Below the pieces are notes generated by a model, which was given only the letters and a program-made list of their open reading frames with translations, was not told where the DNA came from and searched no databases. From contig NZ_LGED01000035.1 in assembly GCF_001280085.1 (NCBI RefSeq), forward strand, positions 1 to 64,000: a DNA stretch of 64,000 nt. The letters run 5' to 3'. Positions 41,958-53,954 of this stretch are shown one piece after another (within the stretch, counting starts at the first letter, position 1; each line of letters begins with the position of its first letter). A program made the translations under genes and the position numbers. The DNA is from Saccharothrix sp. NRRL B-16348 (lineage in GTDB: Bacteria > Actinomycetota > Actinomycetes > Mycobacteriales > Pseudonocardiaceae).

Positions 41958-42881
41958 TTACAGGACCCGGAGAAGGCCCTCCTGGACCACGGTAGCCACC
42001 AGTTGGCCGTCGTGGCTGTAGAAACGGCCCGTGGCCAGCCCGCGCGCGCCCGAGGCCGAAGGGGAGGCGCAGTCGTAGAGGAACCACTCGTCGGCGCGGA
42101 ACCGGCGGTGGAACCACATGGCGTGGTCCAGGCTCGCGCCCAGCACCTTGTCCGTGCCCCAGTACACGCCGTGCCGCACCAGCACCGAGTCCAGCAACGT
42201 CATGTCCGACGCGTACGCCAGCACGCACACGTGCAGCAGGTCGTCGTCCGGCAGCTTGCCGTCCGCCCTCATCCACACCCGGCTGCGCGCCTCGCCCGGT
42301 CCGTCCTCCCGCGCACGCCACGGCGGCTCGGTCACGTACCGGATGTCGATCGGCCGCGGCAGGCGGGCCATGCCGATCTTCTCCAGGTACCCCTCCGCCG
42401 ACTCGGCGTACGTGGGCAGCGAGGACGGCGCCGGCACGACCGGCATCGGCTCCTGGTGGTCCAGGCCCGGCTCGTCCAGCTGGAACGACGCCGACAGGGT
42501 GAAGATCGCCTTGCCGTGCTGCACGGCGACGACGCGGCGGGTCGTGAAGGACCGCCCGTCGCGGACGCGGTCCACCTCGTACACGATCGGCACGCTCGGG
42601 TCGCCGCCGCGGATGAAGTACGAGTGCAGCGAGTGCACCCGGCGCTCGGGTGGCACGGTCCGCCCGGCGGCTACCAGCGCCTGGCCGGCCACCTGCCCGC
42701 CGAACACCCGGACGGGCGACTCGGCGGGTGAGACCCCGCGGAAGATGTTCTCCTCGATGCGCTCCAGGTCGAGCAGCGCGACGAGTCGGTCGAGCACGGG
42801 CTGCCCGTGGGGCACGCCGTCGGCGTCCAGTGGAACGTCCGAGAACTCGGCGGTCGCCGCGGCACGGGCAGCCTCGGTCAC
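41958..42881 (-). CDS. tesB: Acyl-CoA thioesterase II
   Basis: A 307-residue double-hotdog thioesterase that hydrolyses acyl-CoA to free fatty acid and CoA. It has the TesB marks NIFRGVSPAESPVRVFGGQV near residue 45 (quoted to 20), SLHSYFIRGGDP near 85 and the catalytic region in LDHAMWFHRRF near 255. The GTG start follows AGGAG closely. It is only 8 nt from the end of pyk, so the two probably share a transcript, a pairing often seen in Pseudonocardiales. Confidence 0.92.
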   Translation of the reverse strand: MTEAARAAATAEFSDVPLDADGVPHGQPVLDRLVALLDLERIEENIFRGVSPAESPVRVFGGQVAGQALVAAGRTVPPERRVHSLHSYFIRGGDPSVPIVYEVDRVRDGRSFTTRRVVAVQHGKAIFTLSASFQLDEPGLDHQEPMPVVPAPSSLPTYAESAEGYLEKIGMARLPRPIDIRYVTEPPWRAREDGPGEARSRVWMRADGKLPDDDLLHVCVLAYASDMTLLDSVLVRHGVYWGTDKVLGASLDHAMWFHRRFRADEWFLYDCASPSASGARGLATGRFYSHDGQLVATVVQEGLLRVL

Positions 42882-42889
42882 GTCATCTC

Positions 42890-44314
42890 CTAAGCGTGGT
42901 CGTCCTCCCCCAGGCGGTGCACCCGGATGAGGTTCGTCGAGCCGATGGTGCCAGGCGGCGAGCCTGCCACGACCACGACGAGGTCGCCCGGCTGGTACCG
43001 GCCGATGTCGATCATCGACAGGTCCACCTGGCGGACCATCTCGTCCGTCGAGTCCACCTTAGGCACCAGGAACGTCTCGGTGCCCCAGGTGAGAGAAAGC
43101 TGACTGCGCACGCTGGGCTCCGGCGTGAACGCCAGCAGCGGCAGCGGGGTGTGCAGGCGGGCCAGCCGCCGCACGGTGTCGCCGGACTGGGTGAACGCGA
43201 CCAGCGCCTTCGCGTTCAGCCGCTCGCCGATGTCACGCGCCGCGTACGAGATCACGCCGCGCTTGGTGCGCGGGACGTGCGTCAGCGGCGGGACCGCGGT
43301 GGACTCGGTCTCCACGTGCTCGATGATGCGGGCCATCGTCTTGACCGTCTCGATGGCGTAGCGGCCGACCGACGTCTCGCCGGACAGCATCAGCGCGTCG
43401 GCGCCGTCGAGCACCGCGTTGGCCACGTCGGAGGTCTCGGCGCGGGTCGGCCGGGAGTTGGTGATCATCGAGTCGAGCATCTGGGTGGCCACGATGACCG
43501 GCTTGGCGTTCTCCCGCGCGATCTGGATCGCGCGCTTCTGCACCAGCGGCACGTACTCCAGCGGCAGCTCGACGCCCAGGTCGCCGCGGGCGACCATGAC
43601 GCCGTCGAAGGCGAGCACGATCGCTTCGAGGTTGTCGACCGCCTCGGGCTTCTCGATCTTGGCGATGACCGGCCGGCGGCCGTGGCCCACGCGGTCCATG
43701 ACCTGGTGGACCAGGTCGATGTCCGCGGGCGAGCGCACGAACGACAGGGCGATGAAGTCCACGCCCAGGTTGAGGGCGAACTCCAGGTCCTCGATGTCCT
43801 TCTCGGACAGCGCGGGCACGGACACGTCCATGCCGGGCAGCGAGAGGCCCTTGTTGTTGCTGACGGGACCGCCTTCGGTGACCTCGCAGACCACGTCCGG
43901 CCCGTCGATCTCGGTGACGGTCAGGCCCACCTTGCCGTCGTCCACCAGCAGCCGGTCGCCCGCCTTGGCGTCCTGCGCCAGCTGCTTGTAGGTGGTGGAG
44001 ACCCGGTCGTGGGTGCCCTCGACGTCCTCGACGGTCACCCGGACGATGTCACCGGTGCGCCACTCGACGGGGCCGTGGGCGAACCGGCCGAGCCGGATCT
44101 TCGGTCCCTGGAGGTCGGCCAGGATGCCGACCGCGCGGCCCGACGCATCGGCCGCGTTGCGGACGAGGTCGTAGACCTGCTTGTGGTCGGCATGGCTGCC
44201 GTGGCTGAAGTTCATCCGGGCAACGTCCATACCGGCCGCCACCAGCTCGTTGACCTTGTCCTCGGTCGCGGTGGCAGGACCCATCGTACAGACGATCTTC
44301 GCGCGTCGACTCAC
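42890..44314 (-). CDS. pyk: Pyruvate kinase
   Basis: A 474-residue glycolytic enzyme converting phosphoenolpyruvate and ADP to pyruvate and ATP. It starts with RRAKIVCTMGPAT, has the active-site signature IAKIEKPEAV with the catalytic Lys near 222, MVARGDLGVELP for metal and substrate, and a C-terminal regulatory domain (about 350-474). Length and order (barrel, B domain insert, C domain) are standard. The GTG start at 44314 is the only one giving the full N-terminus. It leads a transcript with tesB and is divergent from the VanZ gene. Confidence 0.94.
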   Translation of the reverse strand: MSRRAKIVCTMGPATATEDKVNELVAAGMDVARMNFSHGSHADHKQVYDLVRNAADASGRAVGILADLQGPKIRLGRFAHGPVEWRTGDIVRVTVEDVEGTHDRVSTTYKQLAQDAKAGDRLLVDDGKVGLTVTEIDGPDVVCEVTEGGPVSNNKGLSLPGMDVSVPALSEKDIEDLEFALNLGVDFIALSFVRSPADIDLVHQVMDRVGHGRRPVIAKIEKPEAVDNLEAIVLAFDGVMVARGDLGVELPLEYVPLVQKRAIQIARENAKPVIVATQMLDSMITNSRPTRAETSDVANAVLDGADALMLSGETSVGRYAIETVKTMARIIEHVETESTAVPPLTHVPRTKRGVISYAARDIGERLNAKALVAFTQSGDTVRRLARLHTPLPLLAFTPEPSVRSQLSLTWGTETFLVPKVDSTDEMVRQVDLSMIDIGRYQPGDLVVVVAGSPPGTIGSTNLIRVHRLGEDDHA

Positions 44315-44396
44315 GTCTAGTCAGAGTAGTCCCTGTCACTGGACCGATCAGGATGTACCGGGAAGTAATCTCCGCGAAACAGGCAGAATCGGCCCC

Positions 44397-44744
44397 GTGG
44401 GCCCCAGAATCCTTCCGTTCGTGGTCGCGGTGTTGCTCAGCGTCATCGTGCTGTTCACCCCGGCGTCAGGTGTGCCCACGGCGCCGCCGGGCACCGACAA
44501 GGTGGTGCACTTCCTGCTGTTCGCCCTGCTCATGGGCACCGGGAGGTACGCGCGGCTGCCCGCCGGGCCGCTGGCCGCGACCCTGATCGGTTACGCCGCG
44601 GTCTCGGAAGTGTTGCAGTGGCTCATCACCGTCCTGAACCGCGGCGGGGACCTGCTCGACGCCCTCGTGGATGTCGCCGGCGTCACTGCCGGCTACCTCG
44701 TCACGCGGCGCCGGGCGGTCAGCGGCGGAAGCCGACCTCGGTGA
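44397..44744 (+). CDS. VanZ-family membrane protein
   Basis: A 115-residue protein with three or four membrane helices and VanZ-family features: DKVVHFLLFALLMGTGRYAR near residue 34 and EVLQWLITVLNRGGDLLDAL near 73, including the conserved Asp and Glu. VanZ confers low-level teicoplanin resistance in enterococci; most homologues have no proven role. A CAGAAT -10 hexamer ends 7 nt before the GTG, so it may be leaderless. Its last 26 bp overlap the 3' end of the convergent DUF2461 gene. Confidence 0.8.
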   Translation: MGPRILPFVVAVLLSVIVLFTPASGVPTAPPGTDKVVHFLLFALLMGTGRYARLPAGPLAATLIGYAAVSEVLQWLITVLNRGGDLLDALVDVAGVTAGYLVTRRRAVSGGSRPR

Positions 44745-45399
44745 TGCCGATGTGGTCGGCGCACCAGTCGACGAGCGTCGAGGCCTGGCGCCAGGCCTCC
44801 CGGACCCGGTCCAGGCAGCCCGGCTCGTGCAGCACGTCGTCGGGCGGCCACACCTTCGCCACGTAGAGGCGCTTGTGCTTGAGCAGCTCGATCCGGGGGT
44901 GCTCGGGGTCGAGGCCGCGCGGCGCGCGCTTGAGCTTGTCTCCACGCAGCTCCCAGCCGGCCTTGGTGAGCTTCGCCAGCACCTTCTCCAGCGCACGACC
45001 GCGCACGTCGTCCGAGACGGACTCGCGGTAGCGCGCGAGCTGGTCGGACGCCATGGCGAACGACCCGCCGGCCACGAACACGCCCTCGGTCCCGATCTGC
45101 ACGTAGTGCGCGCCGCCGCCGCGGCCGAGTTCGACCACTCCGCCGCAGTGGTCTTTGTAGGGCGTCTTGTCCTTGCTGAACCGCACGTCCCGATAGGGCC
45201 GAAAGACCTTTCCCTTCCCGAACTCGGGCTCCAGCGCGGCGAGCAACGCCTCCATGGGCGCGCGGACATCACGCTGGTAGACGTGCTTGTGGTCGTCCCA
45301 GTAGGCCTTGGAGTTGTCGGCGACGAGTCCGTCGTAGAAGTCGATGGCGTGTTCGCCGAACCCGGTGAATTCCACGGCACACAGCTTACGTTCGTCCAT
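44719..45399 (-). CDS. DUF2461 (TIGR02453) family protein
   Basis: A 226-residue cytosolic protein of the DUF2461 family, recognised from DFYDGLVADNSKAYWDDHK near residue 20, PYRDVRFSKDKTPYKDH near 68 and the closing WPPDDVLHEPG. The family has no established function. It overlaps the VanZ gene tail-to-tail by 26 bp and is divergent from the helicase-associated gene across about 69 bp. Confidence 0.88.
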   Translation of the reverse strand: MDERKLCAVEFTGFGEHAIDFYDGLVADNSKAYWDDHKHVYQRDVRAPMEALLAALEPEFGKGKVFRPYRDVRFSKDKTPYKDHCGGVVELGRGGGAHYVQIGTEGVFVAGGSFAMASDQLARYRESVSDDVRGRALEKVLAKLTKAGWELRGDKLKRAPRGLDPEHPRIELLKHKRLYVAKVWPPDDVLHEPGCLDRVREAWRQASTLVDWCADHIGITEVGFRR

Positions 45400-45468
45400 T
45401 CGTGGCTCATTCGAACGCTCTATGACAGTGCATCACCGAGTGGTCACGTCCTGTGCATAATCGGCCGG

Positions 45469-47403
45469 GTGGGTAGGAAAACGGCGCTCGCCGGCTGGCT
45501 GCGCGAGCTCGACGCGGCGGAGATCCGGGGCATCTTGGCGTTGCGCAAGGACGCCGCCGACCGCAGACCCCACTCGCTGCGGGCGCTGGCGGACGAGTTG
45601 ACCTCGACGGCGTCGCTGCGCGCGGCGGTCGACGGGCTCGACCAGGCGTGCCGGGACGTGCTGGACACCGTGCTGCGCCTGGGCGACGAGGCCGGTGTGG
45701 AGGTGCTGGCGGAACGGTTGCGCTGCAACGGGAAGGCGTCGCGGGCGGAGCTGAAGCGGGTGTTGGGCCAGTTGCGCGCGAGGGCGCTGGTCTGGCCGGC
45801 GGAGGGGCGGCTGGTGAGTTCGCCGGGGTTGCGGCTGCTGGAGGACGAGCCGCCGCGCCGCATCACGCCCGCGCCGCGCACGCCGCGTCGTGCGCCGCAG
45901 CACCGGGGTTTCGCCGACCGGGCCGCGATCACGCCCGCCGCGTCCACTGTGGACGGCGTGACGCGGCTGGTCGACCTGTGCGACGTCGAGCAGGTGGCGT
46001 GCCGCGGGGTGATGGGGTTGCGCGAGCTGCGGCGGCTCGCGGGCGCGCTGCGGGCGGACGAGAGCCGGACGCGGCTGTGGATGGGGTTGGCCCTCGAGGC
46101 GCGGTTGCTCGCGGTGGACGACGGCAGGCTGGTGCCGACAGTGGGCTCGGACCCGTGGCGGGCCGCGTCGCCCGCGGAGCGGCTGACCGCGTTGGCGGAG
46201 GCGTGGCCGCGGCTGACGTGGACGCCGGGCAAGCAGCGGTCCGCGTCGGACTCGGGCGAGCGGACCAGGCGCGGCCTGTTGGAGCGGTACGCGCGGCTGG
46301 ACGAGGACGAGGCGTTCGAGCACCGGCACGAGGTGGTGGCCGACCTGGTGTGGGCGCGGCCCGCCGTGCACGGTCGGGCGGCGACCGAGGCGGCGTTGGT
46401 GGAGGCCGAGTCGGTGGGGCTGGTGGCGTTGGGTGCGGCGACCGCGTTGGGCCGCGCGGTGCTGGCGGGCGGGGTGGCCGAGGTGGCTGGCCGGTTCGTG
46501 CCGCCCGCCGCGGCCACCGCCCACCTGCGGCCGGACCTGAGCGCCGTGGTGGCCGGGCTGCCGTCACGGGAGCTGAGCGCGGTGCTGGACCTGGCGGCCG
46601 ACGGCACGGCGCGCGGGTGGCGGTTCACCGGCGCGAGCGTGCGGCGGGCGTTGGACGCGGGGCACGAGCCGGACGCGTTGCTGGCGCGGTTGGCGTCGGT
46701 GGCCGAGCACGGCGTGCCGCCGACGTTGGCGCACCTGGTGCGCGAGGTGGCCCGGCAGCACGGGCGGATCACGGTGACGCCGGTGGCGTGCTGCGTGCGG
46801 ACGGAGGACCCGGTGCTGTTGAGCGAGATCGCCGCGCACCGGTCGTTGGCGCAGCTTTCGTTACAGCCCTTGGGTCCGACGGTGCTGGCGTCGGCGAAGC
46901 CCGCCACGGAGACGTTGGCGTTGCTGCGGGCGGCCGGTTACGCGCCGACGACGTCGGCGGTGGACGGCACGGCGGTGGTGGAGCGGGTGCCGAAGCGTCG
47001 CGTCGAGCTGCCGCCGCCGCGTGCGGCGACGGGCGGGTGGCGTGCGCCGCTGACCGGGCAGGAGCTGGCGAAGCTGGCGGCGGCGCTGGTGGAGCGGGAG
47101 CGGCCGAGACCGAAGTTCGTGCTGCCGCCGGTGGAGTCGCAGCGGATCGGCACGGTGCGGCTGCTGCGCGACCAGTCGCTGGTGCTGCGCGATTCGGAGG
47201 TCGTGCTGCTGGCGGACGCGCTGGTGAGCCGCACGTCGGTGGAGATCGCCGTGGCGAACGGCCCGCGGAGCACGGTGAAGCACGTGATCACGCCCGTCGA
47301 CCACGCGGCGGGCAACCTCAAGGCCAACTGCGCGCCCCGCGGCGAGCACCGCGAGTTCCTGGTCAGCCGCATCCGCTCGGTGCGCGCGGTGACCGGCGTC
47401 TGA
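45469..47403 (+). CDS. Helicase-associated (Helicase_C_3) domain protein
   Basis: A 644-residue protein related to the actinobacterial helicase-associated family that accompanies XPB/Ssl2-like helicases. It lacks Walker motifs and so is not a helicase. The N-terminal part (about 1-130) is made of winged-helix-like repeats; the C-terminal third contains TLAHLVREVARQHGRITVT and ASAKPATETLALLRAAGYAP, typical of the family. A role in DNA repair or transcription is suggested by homology only. CATAAT ends 7 nt before the GTG, so a leaderless transcript is likely. Open reading upstream to 44671 overlaps DUF2461 in antisense and is not part of the gene. Confidence 0.8.
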   Translation: MGRKTALAGWLRELDAAEIRGILALRKDAADRRPHSLRALADELTSTASLRAAVDGLDQACRDVLDTVLRLGDEAGVEVLAERLRCNGKASRAELKRVLGQLRARALVWPAEGRLVSSPGLRLLEDEPPRRITPAPRTPRRAPQHRGFADRAAITPAASTVDGVTRLVDLCDVEQVACRGVMGLRELRRLAGALRADESRTRLWMGLALEARLLAVDDGRLVPTVGSDPWRAASPAERLTALAEAWPRLTWTPGKQRSASDSGERTRRGLLERYARLDEDEAFEHRHEVVADLVWARPAVHGRAATEAALVEAESVGLVALGAATALGRAVLAGGVAEVAGRFVPPAAATAHLRPDLSAVVAGLPSRELSAVLDLAADGTARGWRFTGASVRRALDAGHEPDALLARLASVAEHGVPPTLAHLVREVARQHGRITVTPVACCVRTEDPVLLSEIAAHRSLAQLSLQPLGPTVLASAKPATETLALLRAAGYAPTTSAVDGTAVVERVPKRRVELPPPRAATGGWRAPLTGQELAKLAAALVERERPRPKFVLPPVESQRIGTVRLLRDQSLVLRDSEVVLLADALVSRTSVEIAVANGPRSTVKHVITPVDHAAGNLKANCAPRGEHREFLVSRIRSVRAVTGV

Positions 47404-47495
47404 CGGGGCGGCGCGGTCAGAGGTCGCAGGGGATCCGGACGAAGGCGGGGTTCGGCATCCCGTGTTGCGGGCCGGCCGGTCGGGGAGAAGCAAGA

Positions 47496-47525
47496 GGCCG
47501 CCCCGACGTCGTTGTCGGGGCGGCC
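47496..47525. terminator. Bidirectional terminator between the helicase-associated gene and gltD
   Basis: A perfect 12-bp stem (47496-47507 with 47514-47525) with a 6-nt loop, between convergent stops. Confidence 0.85.
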
Positions 47526-47555
47526 GGGTATCCAGCTAACGGCGGTCTATGGGGG

Positions 47556-49053
<1,498 letters not shown>

Positions 49054-49061
<8 letters not shown>

Positions 49062-52000
49062 GGGAGGCCTCCATGATCGCCTGGTCGACGTCCCTGCCTT
49101 CCGCGCGGGCGAGCCTCATCGCTTCGAGCACGCGCTGGTAGTCACCGGGCATGACCTTGGTGAACGACGCGGAACGCCGGGGCCAGTCGCCGAGCAGCGA
49201 CGCGGCCACCGCCGAACCGGTGAGCTGGTGGTGGCGTTCCACCACTTCGCGCAGCCAGCGCAGGTCTTCCGCACCGGGCCGCTGCAGCTCGACCTGGGCG
49301 GTGTTGACCGCCGCCGGGTCGAGTTCCAGCACGTACGCGATGCCGCCGGACATGCCCGCGGCGAGGTTGCGGCCGGTCGGCCCGAGCACCACGGCCCGGC
49401 CGCCGGTCATGTACTCGAACGCGTGGTCGCCGACGCCCTCGGCCACGGCCAGCGCGCCCGAGTTGCGCACGCAGAACCGCTCGCCGACCCGTCCGCGCAG
49501 GAAGATCTCGCCGGACGTGGCGCCGTAGCCGATCACGTTGCCCGCGATGACCTGCCGTTCCGCGGCGAACGGCGCGTCGGGGTGCGGTCGCACGACGATC
49601 CGGCCGCCGGACAGGCCCTTGCCGACGTAGTCGTTGGCGTCGCCGATCATCTCCAGCGTGATGCCGCGCGGGATGAACGCGCCCAGCGACTGGCCGGCCG
49701 AGCCGGTGAACGTCACGTGGATCGTGTCGTCGGGCAGGCCGTCGCCGCCGAACCGGCGCGTGACCTCCGCGCCGAGCAGCGTGCCGACGGTGCGGTTGAC
49801 GTTGCGCAGCGGCAGTTCCAGCCGCACCGGGCGGGCGTCGTTCAGCGCCGCGTCGGCGAGCTGGAGCAGCGTGCGGTCCAACGCCTGCGCCAGGCCGTGG
49901 TCCTGCTCGCGGACCTTGCGCTTGGCCGTGCGGTACGGCGTCTCGGGCACCTCGAACACCGGCGACAGGTCGAGGCCCGCCGCCTTCCAGTGCTCGATCG
50001 CCTCGTCGGTCTTCAGCAGCTCGGCGTGGCCGACGGCCTCGTCGATCGTGCGGAAACCGAGCGACGCCAACAGCTCCCGGACCTCCTCGGCCACGAAGTG
50101 GAAGAAGTTCACCACGTGGTCGACCTGGCCGGTGAAGCGCTTGCGCAGCTCCGGGTTCTGGGTGGCGATGCCGACCGGACAGGTGTCCAGGTGGCAGACC
50201 CGCATCATCACGCAGCCCTCGACGATCAGCGGCGCGGTCGCGAAGCCGAACTCCTCCGCGCCGAGCAGCGCGGCCACCACCACGTCGCGGCCGGTGCGCA
50301 TCGCGCCGTCGACCTGCACGGTGATCCGGTCGCGCAAACCGTTGAGCAGCAACGTCTGCTGGGTCTCGGCGAGGCCGATCTCCCACGGCGTGCCCGCGTG
50401 CTTGAGCGAGTTCAGCGGCGACGCGCCGGTGCCGCCGTCGTGCCCGGAGATCAGCACCACGTCCGCGTGCGCCTTCGCCACGCCCGCCGCGACCGTGCCG
50501 ACGCCGACCTCGCTGACCAGCTTCACGTGCACGCGGGCCTGCTCGTTGGCGTTCTTCAGGTCGTGGATCAGCTGCGCCAGGTCCTCGATCGAGTAGATGT
50601 CGTGGTGCGGCGGCGGCGAGATCAGGCCGACGCCCGGCGTGGAGTGCCGGGTCCGCGCGATCCACGGGTACACCTTGTAGCCGGGCAGCTGGCCGCCCTC
50701 GCCCGGCTTCGCGCCCTGCGCCATCTTGATCTGGATGTCGCTGGCGTTGACCAGGTACTCGCTGGTGACGCCGAACCGGCCGGACGCGACCTGCTTGACC
50801 GCGCTGCGCCGCTCCGGGTCGTACAGGCGCTCCGGGTCCTCGCCGCCCTCGCCGCTGTTGGACCGGCCGCCGAGCCGGTTCATCGCGATGGCCAGCGTCT
50901 CGTGCGCCTCGGCCGAGATCGACCCGTACGACATGGCGCCGGTGTTGAACCGCTTGACGATCGAGGAGACCGGCTCGACCTCGTCGATCGGGATCGGCGC
51001 GCGGCCCTCGGCGGCGAACGAGAACAGGCCGCGCAGCGTGCCGCCCTGCCGGGACAGCCGCTCCACCTCGTCGGTGTAGCGCCGGTACACGTCCCGCTTG
51101 CCGGTCTTCGTGGCGTGCTGGAGCAGGAACACCGTCTCCGGCGTGAACAGGTGCAGCTCGCCCTCGCGGCGGTAGGCGTACTCGCCGCCCACCTCGAGCC
51201 TGCGGTGCACCCGGTCGGTCGGGTTGTCCGGGTGGGCGCGGCGGTGGCGCAGCGCCACCTCCTCCGCCAGCACGTCCAGGCCCGCGCCGCCGAGCTTCGA
51301 CACCGTGCCGGTGAAGTACTCGCCCAGCAGCTCCTCGGACAGGCCGACGGCCTCGAACACCTGCGCGGCCGTGTACGCGCCGACGGTCGAGATGCCCATC
51401 TTCGACATGATCTTCAACGTGCCCTTGACCAGCGCGGTCACGTAGTTCCGCACGGCCTTGCGCGGCTCGATCCCGGTCACCGCGCCGGTGCTGATCATGT
51501 CTTCGATCGTCTCGAACGCCAGGTACGGGTTCACCGCGGCGGCGCCGTAGCTCAGCAGCGCGGCGATGTGGTGCACCTCGCGGGCGTCACCGGTCTCCAC
51601 GACCAGCGCCACGCGCAGCCGCTCCTTGGTGCGCACCAGGTGGTGGTGCACCGCGGAGACCAGCAGCAGCGACGGGATCGGCGCCATCCGGTGGTCGGAG
51701 TCGCGGTCGGACAGCACGAGCGTGCGGGCGCCGTTCGCGATCGCCTCGGACGCCTCCCGGCGCACCCGCTCGATCGCCGCCGCCAGCGCCGCGCCGCCAC
51801 CGTCCACCTCGTACAGTCCGGACAGGACGGTGCACGCGAAGCCCGGCAGGTCGCCGTCGTCGTTGATGTGGATGAGCTTGGCCAGCTCGTCGTTGTCGAT
51901 CACCGGGTAGGTCAGCTTGATGTGCCGGCAGCTGACCGGGCCGGGCTCCAGCAGGTTCTGCTCCGGGCCCATCACCCGCGACATGCTGGTGACGATCTCC

Positions 52001-53592
52001 TCGCGGATCGAGTCCAGCGGCGGGTTCGTGACCTGGGCGAAGTTCTGCACGAAGTAGTCGTAGAGCAGCCGGGAGCGCTGCGACAGCGCCGCCACCGGGG
52101 TGTCGGTGCCCATCGAGCCGAGCGGCTCCGCGCCGTTGGTGGACATCGGGGCGAGCAGGACGCGCAGCTCTTCCTCGGTGTAGCCGAACGTGAGCTGCCG
52201 CCGCACCACGGACTCGTGGCTCTGCACCACGTGCTCGCGGTCGGACAGGTCGGCCAGCTCCAGCAGACCCGCGTGCAGCCACTCGTCGTAGGGCAGCTCC
52301 TCGGCCAGCTTCGCCTTGACCTCGTCGTCCTCGACCAGGCGGCCCTCGACCGTGTCGACCAGGAACATCTTGCCGGGCTGGAGGCGACCCTTGGCCACCA
52401 CCTGCTCCGGCGGGACGTCCAGCACACCGGTCTCCGACGCCAGCACCACGCGGCCGTCGGCGGTCTGCCACCAGCGGGCCGGGCGCAGGCCGTTGCGGTC
52501 GAGCACCGCGCCGACCAGCGAGCCGTCGGTGAACGTCACGCACGCCGGACCGTCCCACGGCTCCATCAGGCTCGCGTGGAACTCGTAGAACGCGCGGCGC
52601 TTCGGGTCCATCGAGGTGTGGTTCTCCCACGCCTCGGGGATCATCATCAGCACCGCGTGCGGCAGGCTCCGGCCGCCCAGGTGCAGCAGCTCCAGCACCT
52701 CGTCGAAGCTCGCCGAGTCCGAGCCCTCCGGGTGGCAGATCGGGAACAGCCTGGTCAGGTCGCCCGGGATCAGGTCGGAGGCCAGCAGCGCCTCACGCGC
52801 CCGCATCCGGTTCCGGTTGCCCCGCACCGTGTTGATCTCACCGTTGTGGGCGACGTACCGGAACGGGTGCGCCAGCGGCCACGACGGGAACGTGTTGGTG
52901 GAGAAGCGCGAGTGGACCAGGGCGATCGCGCTGGCCAGCCGCTCGTCGCGCAGGTCGGGGAAGAACGCGGGCAGCTGGCCCGTGGTCAGCATGCCCTTGT
53001 AGACGATCGTCCGGGACGACAGCGACGGGAAGTACGTGCCGACGTCCGCCGCCGCGCTCTCGTGCTCGACCCTCTTGCGCAGGGCGAACGTGAGGCGGTC
53101 CAGGGCGACGTCGCGCCGGTCGGTCGCGCCCTTGACGAGCAGCATCGCGAAGTGCGGCATCACCGACCGGGCGGTCGGGCCCACGCCCGCGTGCTCGGGC
53201 GCCGTGGGCACGTCGCGCCAGCCCAGGACGACCAGGCCCTCCTCGGCGGCGATCCGCTCGGTCAGCTCGACGGCCTTCGCGCGCGGCTCCTCGTCGAAGG
53301 GCAGGAACGCGATGCCCGCCGCGTACGCGCCCGGCTCCGGCAGCTCGAAGTCCAGCACCTGCCGCAGGAACGCGTCCGGCAGCTGCAGCAGGATCCCGGC
53401 GCCGTCGCCGCTGGTCGGCTCCGCGCCGGCGGCGCCTCGGTGCTCCAGGTTGGCCAGCGCGGTGAGCGCGTCGACGACGATGTCGTGCGAGCGCCGGCCC
53501 TTGATGTCGGCGACCATCGCCACACCACAAGCGTCACGTTCCGCGGCGGGGTCGTAGAGCCCCTGCGGGGACGGGATGGCGGAGAAGATCAC
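49054..53592 (-). CDS. gltB: Glutamate synthase, large (alpha) subunit
   Basis: A 1512-residue enzyme that combines glutamine and 2-oxoglutarate into two glutamates, the main ammonia-assimilation step with glutamine synthetase. The N-terminal class II amidotransferase has its nucleophile in [11 protein letters not shown]. The central domain, the FMN synthase domain (about 830-1200, [12 protein letters not shown]) and the 3Fe-4S ligands in [13 protein letters not shown] follow, then the C-terminal GXGXG beta-helix (about 1260-1500). I chose the GTG at 53592, which has AGGAGG 8 nt upstream; it places the catalytic Cys near residue 21. The 362-bp gap upstream holds GlnR-like boxes. It forms an operon with gltD. 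Confidence 0.95.
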
Positions 53593-53701
53593 TGCGCAGA
53601 CCTCCTTCGTCGTCCTTGGTGAAAGAACGAGTCCTCGTGTCCAGGTCCTGGAATCCGGGTGCTGGGCACGGGACGACGATGGCCCGCGTGTTGACGAGAC
53701 T

Positions 53702-53814
53702 TTAACAGTCGCGAAACGGATCCACACCATCCTTCGGGTGATCTCGATCGTCGACCGGTAACGATTCGGCCGGTTCGAACGATACCCGGGCCGGTCTTGT
53801 TACGCGTTGGTAAG
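53702..53814. promoter_or_regulatory. Candidate GlnR boxes upstream of gltB
   Basis: TTAAC-n6-GAAAC (53702-53717) and GTTAC-n6-GTAAG (53799-53814) resemble the actinobacterial GlnR box GTnAC-n6-GAAAC. They lie 110-220 bp upstream of gltB in a locally AT-rich stretch of the 53593-53954 gap. A role in nitrogen control of gltBD is plausible, but the motif is loose. Confidence 0.4.
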
Positions 53815-53898
53815 CATAACGGAGGAGCGGTCGCCGCGCGCGTTGGTGAGAGCCAGCCGACACCGCCGGCCGCGCGCCGACTTCGGACGTAACCGCAG

Positions 53899-53945
53899 GT
53901 GAGCCCCCGTGCCGCCGGTTGAAGGCCGACGACTCGGGGGCTCAC
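53899..53945. terminator. Terminator after dctA
   Basis: A perfect 11-bp stem (53899-53909 with 53935-53945), 9 nt beyond the dctA stop on the minus strand, protecting the gltB promoter region. Confidence 0.75.
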
Positions 53946-53954
53946 GGGCCTGCT

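Noticed and set aside
44671..45468. Upstream extension of the helicase-associated gene
   Set aside because: It overlaps DUF2461 in antisense and has no homology; a -10 hexamer lies directly before the GTG at 45469.
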